Source: JADFRG01 sp036986135
GTDB taxonomy: Bacteria > Chloroflexota > Anaerolineae > Anaerolineales > E44-bin32
Direction of reading: 5' to 3'
DNA length: 11,695 nt
Assembly: GCA_036986135.1 (NCBI GenBank)
Contig: BTQZ01000065.1
Span: 1 to 11,695 of the forward strand
Shown here: piece by piece, positions 6,348 to 11,695 of the stretch
How positions within the stretch are numbered: the first letter of the stretch is position 1
Layout: every line of letters begins with the position of its first letter
The notes under the pieces: model-generated
Seen by the model: only the letters and a program-made list of their open reading frames with translations
Told to the model about the DNA's origin: nothing
Databases searched by the model: none
Position numbers and translations under genes: made by a program

Positions 6348-7934
6348 ATGAGATCGGACTACGAAGTGGTTGTGATCGGCGGTGGCCACAATGGGCTGGT
6401 CACGGCCGCCTATCTGGCCGGTGCGGGTCAAAGCGTGCTGGTTATCGAGGCTCGGGAGGTACTCGGTGGTGCGGCCGCCACGGAAGAGACCTTCCCTGGC
6501 TATCGGATCGATACCGGCGCAAGCCACGCAGGTTTGTTTCGAGACGAAATCATCCGCGAGCTTGGCCTCCAAGGGCATGGATTAGAGATCATCGATAGTC
6601 CGATGAGCGCGCTCAGTTTGACGGAGGGGGACGTCCTGCGTCTCTGGCGCGATCCGGCGGCTGCACGGAAGGAGATTGAGCGCTACTCCAGTGCGGATGC
6701 GGCCCGCTATGAGGATTTCTTGGCCTGGGTTGAGGATCAAGCGTCGATTATTCTCGCTGCGCAGGACCGAGCACCTCCGGATCTGGGCTCGGATGGCCTG
6801 CTCCGCTATCTGCCCGGGCTGGCCCCATGGTCGCGCCTGGCGCTCCGGCTCAGACGCATGGGTCGAAAGGCAGTAAGCGAATTCCTTCGCACGATTCCGA
6901 TATCCGTCGAGCAGCTGCTGGACGAGTGGTTCGAGAATCCAGTGCTAAAAGGAGTGCTCGCTGCGAGCGGAGTGGAAGGAACCATGCAGGGGCCAAAGGC
7001 CTCCGGCACGGGTCTCATGCTGCTCTATCATGCCGCCAATGGTTACCCTCCCCCTATTCGGTATGTGCGGGGTGGGACGGGAGCCCTTTCCGCTGCCCTG
7101 GCCGACGCCGCAACAAAACGGGGCGCTGAGATCCAGACCGGCCTGCGCGTGGAAAAGGTCCTTATCAGCGACTATCGGACGAATGGCGTCGCGCTGTCAA
7201 ACGGTCACCAGATCCGATGCGGGGCGATAGCTTCCTGTGCAGATCCACGGCACACGCTGCTCGATCTTGTGGGGCCCCCGAATCTTGAGCTTCGTGTGAT
7301 GCGGCGCGTAAGAAACATTCGTTTCCGCGGCAGCACCGCCAAGGTCAACCTCGCACTCGATCGGATTCCGGAGTTCAATGGCGTGCGAGACGTCTCCGAG
7401 CTCACGGGTCGGATCCTCATCAGTCCCAGCACGGACTATTTGGAACGCGCATACGATGACGCCAAATACCGGACCTGGTCGCGCGCGCCGCACCTGGATA
7501 TGTCGATCCCGACCATCTTAGATGCCACTCGTGCCCCCGAGGGGAAGCACGTTCTCTCGGCGACCGTGCGTTATGCTCCATACCATCTGGAGGAGAGCGA
7601 TTGGGGAAGCGAGCGCGAGGCATTCGGCGACCATGTGGTGGCCGCCATCGCCCAATACGCTCCCGATCTGCCTAAGTTAATCCTGCATCGCCAGGTCTTA
7701 ACTCCGCTGGACTACCAACGCGAATACGGGCTCCCCGAGGGCAGCATCTACCACGGCCAAATGGCGCTCGACCAGCTGCTTTCGATGCGACCGATCCCCG
7801 GCTACGGGCGCTATCGATCGCCGGTGGAGGGGTTGTATTTCTGCGGAGCGGGCGCCCATCCAGGCGGAGGCCTCACCGGTGCACCCGGCCGCAATGCGGC
7901 GCGGGTGATCGAAAAGGATCTCCGGCGGAGATAG
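6348..7934 (+). CDS. FAD-dependent oxidoreductase, phytoene-dehydrogenase/PYROXD2-like (copy 2)
   Basis: A 528-residue paralogue of the preceding gene with the same layout. The FAD-binding N-terminus has GGGHNGL at 11-17 and VLVIEAREVLGGAAATEE just after. A matching core contains SPSTDYLERAYDDAKYR and HRQVLTPLDYQREYGLPEGS, and the C-terminal FAD motif CGAGAHPGGGLTGAPGR begins near 499. Cytosolic. The two copies are divergent enough in residues about 60-200 (substrate side) to act on different substrates or to form a heteromer; both ideas are inference. A purine-rich GAGAGGGCGG sequence lies just before the ATG, and the gap from copy 1 is only 16 bases, so they are almost certainly co-transcribed. 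The gene ends in TAG at 7932-7934, and the same frame stays open for another 57 codons (listed separately). Confidence 0.87.
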   Translation: MRSDYEVVVIGGGHNGLVTAAYLAGAGQSVLVIEAREVLGGAAATEETFPGYRIDTGASHAGLFRDEIIRELGLQGHGLEIIDSPMSALSLTEGDVLRLWRDPAAARKEIERYSSADAARYEDFLAWVEDQASIILAAQDRAPPDLGSDGLLRYLPGLAPWSRLALRLRRMGRKAVSEFLRTIPISVEQLLDEWFENPVLKGVLAASGVEGTMQGPKASGTGLMLLYHAANGYPPPIRYVRGGTGALSAALADAATKRGAEIQTGLRVEKVLISDYRTNGVALSNGHQIRCGAIASCADPRHTLLDLVGPPNLELRVMRRVRNIRFRGSTAKVNLALDRIPEFNGVRDVSELTGRILISPSTDYLERAYDDAKYRTWSRAPHLDMSIPTILDATRAPEGKHVLSATVRYAPYHLEESDWGSEREAFGDHVVAAIAQYAPDLPKLILHRQVLTPLDYQREYGLPEGSIYHGQMALDQLLSMRPIPGYGRYRSPVEGLYFCGAGAHPGGGLTGAPGRNAARVIEKDLRRR

Positions 7935-8108
7935 ATCGCCCTCGCAGCTCCCGCGCGCTCCGCGGTTGACCCGTTGGAGGTTGCTGCGACCAGCGGCCCC
8001 GAAGCAACGAGCCTCCCGGAGACCTGGCGGCGGCTTGAAGACGGAGTCCTGGCGCCGCTGATTATGGGGCCCGATTCGATCCAATACACGGCCTGCGAAG
8101 AACTATAG
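7935..8108 (+). other. Open in-frame extension after the TAG of flavoprotein copy 2
   Basis: Directly after the TAG at 7932-7934 the same frame remains open for 57 sense codons to a second TAG at 8106-8108. The peptide is ordinary in composition (parts read SLPETWRRLEDGVLAPLIMG and QYTACEEL). The only early start is a TTG at 7974 with no good ribosome site. It could be a decayed small gene, a 3' extension lost through a stop mutation, or chance in GC-rich DNA. I do not recognise it. The rest of this gap, up to the metallophosphoesterase at 8125, contains only that gene's ribosome site. Confidence 0.3.
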
Positions 8109-8112
8109 GGAT

Positions 8113-8118
8113 GGAGGG
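8113..8118 (+). promoter_or_regulatory. Ribosome binding site GGAGGG of the metallophosphoesterase gene
   Basis: GGAGGG stands 6 bases before ATG 8125. It fixes that start and shows that the host uses Shine-Dalgarno sites, at least for some genes. Confidence 0.8.
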
Positions 8119-8124
8119 CTGAAC

Positions 8125-8625
8125 ATGAAGCTAGGGGTACTCTCAGACACCCACGACGAAGTGAACAACTTTGAGATTGCGCTGGAGGCCTATCGTCAGC
8201 AAGGGATCACGCAGGTCATTCACTGTGGCGACATGACGACCGCCGGCGCCGCAAAGAGTCTTGAGGGGTTTGAAGTGATCTATGTGGACGGGAACATGGA
8301 TCAGGGCCTAGCCGAAATCTACCGAACCCTCAGAGATCTCAACCCGCATAGCGTTGTCTTGCCCACGTACGAAGGGGAGATTGGGGGAGTCTCAATCGGC
8401 GTGACCCATGGGGATAATGAGAACGAACTTCGTCGTCTGGTGGACTCGGGCAAACACCATTACGTTTTCCATGGTCACACCCATCGCCGTCGGGACGAAA
8501 CGCAGGGCTCGACCCGCATCTTCAACCCCGGCGCGCTCGGCGGCCTGCAGTTCGAGTCGTGGTCGTATTCCATCGTCGATCTGGACACCGGCGAAGCCAC
8601 CATCATAGAACTACCTAACCGTTAA
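8125..8625 (+). CDS. YfcE/MJ0936-family metallophosphoesterase
   Basis: A 166-residue cytosolic phosphodiesterase/phosphatase of the small calcineurin-like family (YfcE, MJ0936). These enzymes use two metal ions (often Mn or Ni) to split phosphodiesters, with activity mostly known on model or cyclic-nucleotide substrates; the natural substrate is unknown. All metal-ligand motifs are present: SDTH (Asp8, His10), CGD (Asp36), GNMD (Asn57, where relatives often have GNCD), THG (His95), and GHTH (117-120, His118 and His120). The NPGALG turn (134-139) is characteristic of the family. Length is normal. The start is secure: GGAGGG at 8113-8118 lies 6 bases before the ATG, the best ribosome site in the window. 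It is co-oriented with the flavoproteins but 190 bases away, so it may have its own promoter. It is convergent with the transpeptidase gene, and no clear terminator is visible in the 97 bases between them. Confidence 0.92.
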   Translation: MKLGVLSDTHDEVNNFEIALEAYRQQGITQVIHCGDMTTAGAAKSLEGFEVIYVDGNMDQGLAEIYRTLRDLNPHSVVLPTYEGEIGGVSIGVTHGDNENELRRLVDSGKHHYVFHGHTHRRRDETQGSTRIFNPGALGGLQFESWSYSIVDLDTGEATIIELPNR

Positions 8626-8722
8626 GTCTGCTTGGCTCGAAATGCGGGAGGCATCTGCGTTCAGAGCGTCCTAATCGGAGTCTAGGCGCGATATGGCTAT
8701 GCGCAAAAGCCTGACTTCGGGC

Positions 8723-10543
8723 TCAGCCTCGGATCTCGACCACGACCCCCTCTTCGGCCCAGCTAAAGAGGCGCTCGGCCGCCTCTGGATCGAGCACCAC
8801 GCTTCCATACGAAGCCGGGCTGCCCAGCGCGTTGTCCCACAGGCGATCCCCGTTCGACAGCAGCGGTAATCCATGGATTCCGTTGAGCAAGTTGGGTGTG
8901 GCGTGGTAGATACCGAGGAAGTGCGGCATATCGAGGTCCCAAGTCGAGGCGTATGCGTTCTCATAACGGGATTTGACCTGATAGATGCCCGGCATCGTGG
9001 GCGAACTTGGGATACCGGTGCTTATGACGTACTCTTGAACGACCTCACCCTGCTCCTGGACCCACATGCGGTTCTCCGAGATGCTGATCACGATGCGCTT
9101 GCCTTCTACCACCGACAATTCCAGCATGGCGTCACGCGGTGGAATGGTGAGCGATTCACTCACCCTCAGTCCTCTTGCCTTGACCTCTGGATTTTCCTCT
9201 AGCCACTGCCAGTACGGGATCCCAACCTTGAAGCTGATCGATATGAGCGTGTCTTGCGGAGTCACGACATAGTATCGGGGGAGATACCGCACTTGCAGCG
9301 GCTCCACTTGCTCTCCGCGCAGGCCAGCCAACAACGCTGCGGTCGCGGCTTCCAGATCGAGCGTGCGTTCTTCGCCAACCGCGGTCTGCAGGCTGGCGAT
9401 GTACGGCCCCACCGCTTCCTCATCTACCTCAACCCTCAGTCCTGATCCGTCGCGCTGGATCTGCAACCACGCACTGGCCACCTCACGAGTGGGCGTGAAC
9501 TCGAGCCATTCGTCGATCACTGGATCATATGCCCGCAAGGTTGGGCCGGCAGACAGCAGGCGTTCCGCCTCATTCGCGGCCTGGGCGACTCCCTCGATCG
9601 CCGGCCGTAGCCCGCGGGTGACCAGCGGGACAAATCCGTATCGAAGCAGAATCGCACCCGGATCGGCGGCGATGAGCGCGAGGCTCGCATCGATGTCCAG
9701 TTGCCTTCCCCATTGAGCGGAAGTTGTGGTCACCTCCCCAGCGGCCAGCCCCAGCTGGGCATCGGCCGCAGGGATATGTATGGTTTCGGAGAGCGATTCC
9801 AGGCCAACCCTAGCGACGTCCGGATCGAACGTGACGATTGGTTTTACCTCCCAACCCTTGGAGAATGCGGTCATCATTTGCCCGATCGACGTAGGCAAAC
9901 TGTCCTCACGCGTGTACGAGTACGCGATTTCCGCGCTGCCGGGGGCATCCACCGCCAGGCCGAATTGAGCGGGACGCACCGTCCAGATTCGCCCCGCGTC
10001 CGCCGTGTCTACCGCGGTCATCACGAGCTCCTGGTTCCAAGATTCATCAAGCGTCTCGATGGCCTGATCGAGGCGCATGCCGCCCACCGGTACCTCACCT
10101 ACTCGTACGCCGGGTGCAATAGTCTGGGACAGGCGCAGCCATCCGTAGGCGCCGACCACTAGAACTATGGGCAGGGATAGGAAGACGGCGGCTACTACCG
10201 CCGCCCAAACCACTCTGGAGCGTAAGGTCTGGTCGCGGGCGGCATCTGAGCGCAGAATCGGTGCGCCGGACGGGCGCGCGGAGTGAGTCGCCATAGCACG
10301 CACCCCTCTGGAGCGCGATGTTTGGGCGCGGGCGGTATGTGGTGAGCCTGATTGCAGAGTCGGCGCGCGGAACGGGTGCGCAGGCTGAGCAGCGTTAGCA
10401 AGCACCGCTCTGGAGCGCGATGTTTGGGCGCGGGCGGTATTTGGTGAGCCTGATTGCAGAGTCTGTGCGCGGAACGGTCGCGCAGGCTGAGCAGCGATAG
10501 CACGCACCCGCGTCGGTTGCGTTTCCTCCGCGTTCCCTTGCAT
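8723..10543 (-). CDS. L,D-transpeptidase-fold protein with LysM and VanW/YoaR-type region; catalytic Cys replaced by Ser
   Basis: A 606-residue envelope protein; L,D-transpeptidases cross-link peptidoglycan stem peptides outside the membrane. Domain order from ATG 10543: a basic, Ala/Ser/Pro-rich cytoplasmic tail made of 34-residue repeats (about 12-110); one membrane helix (112-134); a VanW/YoaR-like peptidoglycan-binding region (PG_binding_4 type) from IAPGVRVGEVPVGGM (142-156) to about 420; a LysM domain (YVVTPQDTLISISFKVGIPYWQWL, 425-448, ending TIPPRD); and a YkuD fold (481-605). NGIHGLP (554-560) supplies the conserved His. The expected active site SHGC reads Ser-Tyr-Gly-Ser (578-581), so both the usual His and the nucleophile Cys are missing, while the flanking LG.P and VVLDPEAAERLFSWAEEG are intact. 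The start is uncertain: ATG 10294, preceded by GAGGGG, would remove most repeats and leave 523 residues. The gene is divergent from the radical SAM gene. Confidence 0.85.
   Translation of the reverse strand: MQGNAEETQPTRVRAIAAQPARPFRAQTLQSGSPNTARAQTSRSRAVLANAAQPAHPFRAPTLQSGSPHTARAQTSRSRGVRAMATHSARPSGAPILRSDAARDQTLRSRVVWAAVVAAVFLSLPIVLVVGAYGWLRLSQTIAPGVRVGEVPVGGMRLDQAIETLDESWNQELVMTAVDTADAGRIWTVRPAQFGLAVDAPGSAEIAYSYTREDSLPTSIGQMMTAFSKGWEVKPIVTFDPDVARVGLESLSETIHIPAADAQLGLAAGEVTTTSAQWGRQLDIDASLALIAADPGAILLRYGFVPLVTRGLRPAIEGVAQAANEAERLLSAGPTLRAYDPVIDEWLEFTPTREVASAWLQIQRDGSGLRVEVDEEAVGPYIASLQTAVGEERTLDLEAATAALLAGLRGEQVEPLQVRYLPRYYVVTPQDTLISISFKVGIPYWQWLEENPEVKARGLRVSESLTIPPRDAMLELSVVEGKRIVISISENRMWVQEQGEVVQEYVISTGIPSSPTMPGIYQVKSRYENAYASTWDLDMPHFLGIYHATPNLLNGIHGLPLLSNGDRLWDNALGSPASYGSVVLDPEAAERLFSWAEEGVVVEIRG
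10284..10300 (-). promoter_or_regulatory. Alternative start (ATG 10294) of the transpeptidase gene
   Basis: The equivalent position in the three repeat copies reads GCT-ATC, GCT-AAC and GCT-ATG, so this start codon exists only in the copy nearest the membrane segment. It is preceded at about 8 bases by GAGGGG, a better ribosome site than the one before ATG 10543. Starting here gives an 18-residue-plus tail before the membrane helix, the usual layout for such proteins. Confidence 0.4.
10306..10509 (-). repeat. 102-bp tandem repeat, two near-identical copies, in frame with the transpeptidase
   Basis: Copy 1 is 10306-10407 and copy 2 is 10408-10509; the block around CTCTGGAGCGCGATGTTTGG recurs exactly 102 bases apart, with scattered substitutions. 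A decayed third copy continues to about 10214 with an in-frame 3-codon deletion. The encoded 34-residue unit contains TLQSGSP.TARAQTSRSR and is Ala/Arg/Ser/Pro-rich. The period is a multiple of three and indels keep frame, which fits translation, but this alone does not prove it. Confidence 0.85.
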
Positions 10544-10597
10544 GTCATCGCCAAGGGTGCAAGGAGCTTGCCAAGAACAGACTTCAAGCCCCCCGAG

Positions 10598-10603
10598 TAG
10601 AAT
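10598..10603 (+). promoter_or_regulatory. -10 box (TAGAAT) for the radical SAM gene, implying a nearly leaderless mRNA
   Basis: TAGAAT ends 7 bases before ATG 10611, so transcription would start at or next to the initiation codon. There is no ribosome site before this ATG, which agrees with leaderless translation. No clear -35 hexamer is seen. On the opposite strand TATTCT (10599-10604) could serve the leftward transpeptidase gene, making this a compact face-to-face promoter. Confidence 0.45.
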
Positions 10604-10610
10604 AGTTGCA

Positions 10611-11609
10611 ATGGCTCCAACAACTCGATTTCTTATCCCGCAGGCGGATTTCGAGCCGGCGTATATGGCACTCCACCGCTCTGGCGAACTTCGACGCCGG
10701 GCCACGGCAGGCCTGGAAAAGTTGAGCCATTGCCTGGTCTGCCCGCGCGACTGCGGCGTGGACCGCATGGCGGACAAGACTGCGGCATGTAAGACGGGGC
10801 GCTATGCGCGTGTCAGCAGCTACTTCCCTCATTTCGGAGAGGAAGACTGTCTGCGCGGCGGGAACGGCAGCGGAACGATCTTTTTCTCGATGTGCAACCT
10901 GCGCTGTGTCTTCTGTCAGAACTACGACATCAGCCAGGCGGGCGAGGGCGAGGAGACGGGGCCGGAGCAGCTGGCGGAGATGATGCTGGAGCTGCAGGCC
11001 ATGGGGTGCCACAACATCAACTTCGTGACACCGGAGCACGTCGTCCCAGAGATCCTTGAGGCGCTGCCGCTGGCCGTTGAAGGCGGACTGCAATTGCCCC
11101 TGGTCTACAACACCTCCGCCTACGACTCCATGGACAGCTTGGGGCTGCTGGATGGAATCGTGGATATCTACATGCCGGATTTCAAACTTTGGGATGAGCG
11201 GCTATCCCTGCGCTACTTGCTTGCCAAGGACTATGCCTCGGCCGCCGGCAGAGCCATCCGGGAGATGCATCGCCAGGTCGGACCGTTGAAGCTCGATGAG
11301 AATGGCGTTGCCAAGCGCGGCGTCTTGGTTCGGCATCTAGTGATGCCGGGAAAGATCGCCGGAACCGAGCACATCATGCGCTTCTTGGCGGAAGAGGTCT
11401 CGCCCGACACCTACGTGAACGTGATGGAGCAGTATCGTCCGGCTGGGAGGGTCGGTTCGGAGAAGTTCGAGGAGATCAACCGCCGGGTCACCGGCAATGA
11501 GTTCCAGTTGGCGCTTGATCAGGCGCAGGCAGCCGGGCTGTGGCGCTTTGATGAGCGCCGATCCCCCGCGGCAGCCCTCTTGCTGCGAGCACTGACAAGG
11601 GACAACTAG
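10611..11609 (+). CDS. PflX-like (COG1313) radical SAM protein
   Basis: A 332-residue cytosolic radical SAM enzyme resembling the uncharacterised PflX/COG1313 group, related to pyruvate formate-lyase activating enzymes. It binds a 4Fe-4S cluster and cleaves S-adenosylmethionine to make a radical; its target is not known. The SAM cluster motif is MCNLRCVFCQNYDIS (94-108) with Cys95, Cys99 and Cys102 (CX3CX2C). Upstream, CLVCPRDCGVDR and AACKTG add Cys41, Cys44, Cys48 and Cys60, a pattern typical of this group that may hold another metal site. GCHNINFVTPEHVVPEILEAL (132-151) and DGIVDIYMPDFKLW (181-194) are further family marks. The start at 10611 was preferred over the in-frame ATG at 10542 because the extra 23 residues are not family-like and a TAGAAT box would lie inside them. 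Length is normal for the group. No glycyl-radical enzyme is visible nearby. Confidence 0.88.
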   Translation: MAPTTRFLIPQADFEPAYMALHRSGELRRRATAGLEKLSHCLVCPRDCGVDRMADKTAACKTGRYARVSSYFPHFGEEDCLRGGNGSGTIFFSMCNLRCVFCQNYDISQAGEGEETGPEQLAEMMLELQAMGCHNINFVTPEHVVPEILEALPLAVEGGLQLPLVYNTSAYDSMDSLGLLDGIVDIYMPDFKLWDERLSLRYLLAKDYASAAGRAIREMHRQVGPLKLDENGVAKRGVLVRHLVMPGKIAGTEHIMRFLAEEVSPDTYVNVMEQYRPAGRVGSEKFEEINRRVTGNEFQLALDQAQAAGLWRFDERRSPAAALLLRALTRDN

Positions 11610-11637
11610 AACAAAGCTCCGAGCGCTGCGGCGGCCG

Positions 11638-11695
11638 CTATGCGTCCCCTGCCTGAAAGAAGTCCGCCAGTTGCTCGCACCGCTGCGGGCTCGAC
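11638..11695 (-). CDS. C-terminal end of a leftward gene (partial, unidentified)
   Basis: At the right edge a minus-strand frame is open from the border to TAG at 11640-11638 and reads SSPQRCEQLADFFQAGDA. Its amphipathic, natural-looking composition and the convergent placement 28 bases after the radical SAM stop suggest the end of a real protein. With 18 residues no family can be named. The other two minus frames look less protein-like (one is Ala/Gly-rich and would overlap the radical SAM stop). Confidence 0.35.
   Translation of the reverse strand, partial: SSPQRCEQLADFFQAGDA

Noticed and set aside
4748..7934. Reading the two flavoproteins as carotenoid desaturases (CrtI/CrtN)
   Set aside because: The superfamily is shared, but no phytoene synthase or other carotenoid gene is present, and the sequence style and GcvT neighbour fit the PYROXD2-like group better.
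7698..8084. 128-codon minus-strand ORF across the end of flavoprotein copy 2
   Set aside because: It mostly opposes the conserved C-terminal FAD motif of the plus-strand gene, and its composition is that of an antisense frame.
8626..8722. Terminator between the convergent metallophosphoesterase and transpeptidase genes
   Set aside because: Only short imperfect hairpins (for example GCGC-ATA with TAT-GCGC near 8687-8705) are present, with no T run.
10542..10610. Upstream in-frame start of the radical SAM gene at 10542
   Set aside because: The extra 23 residues are not family-like, a TAGAAT box lies within them, and the family N-terminus fits the start at 10611.
10195..10623. 142-codon minus-strand ORF in another frame of the 102-bp repeats
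   Set aside because: It repeats with the same period only because 102 is divisible by three. It ends without any domain, whereas the other frame runs into the membrane helix and transpeptidase.

Overview
The window (about 11.7 kb, GC-rich) looks like an ordinary bacterial chromosome segment and carries no phage, transposon or CRISPR signature. The best guess for the host is a member of the Chloroflexota. The reasons are a surface protein with a long Thr/Pro linker of the TPTPT type common in that phylum, an L,D-transpeptidase with a VanW/YoaR-type extracytoplasmic region, and paired PYROXD2-like flavoproteins beside a GcvT-family protein. This is inference from gene content; no marker gene is present to prove it.

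Layout. Positions 1-398 (minus) hold the N-terminal part of an aldo/keto reductase with a GTG start. A tRNA-Arg(TCG) lies at 604-676 (plus), with a TATAAT box just upstream and a strong hairpin/T-run terminator just downstream. The leftward gene at 836-1726 encodes a membrane-anchored, Thr/Pro-linker surface protein. It is divergent from 1885-3432, a secreted phosphodiester glycosidase (NAGPA-like) with a C-terminal SH3b domain. A rightward cluster follows: a GcvT-like aminomethyltransferase (3469-4659) and two paralogous CrtI/PYROXD2-like FAD oxidoreductases (4748-6331, 6348-7934). A YfcE/MJ0936-type metallophosphoesterase lies at 8125-8625. Convergent to it is a LysM/L,D-transpeptidase (8723-10543, minus) whose N-terminus is built on an in-frame 102-bp tandem repeat. 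Divergent from that gene is a PflX-like (COG1313) radical SAM protein (10611-11609). The last bases probably hold the end of another leftward gene.

How the genes may work together. The GcvT-like protein and the two flavoproteins are closely spaced, co-oriented and probably co-transcribed. A folate-binding methyl or methylene acceptor beside flavin oxidoreductases suggests one-carbon (demethylation) chemistry on an unknown substrate. The glycosidase, the Thr/Pro-linker protein and the L,D-transpeptidase all act outside the membrane on surface polymers.

The most notable anomaly is that the L,D-transpeptidase has Ser where the family's catalytic Cys should be (Ser-Tyr-Gly-Ser instead of Ser-His-Gly-Cys). 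Other points of interest are an open 57-codon frame directly after the TAG of the second flavoprotein, the 102-bp repeats that make the transpeptidase start ambiguous, and several -10 boxes lying very close to start codons without recognisable -35 boxes.
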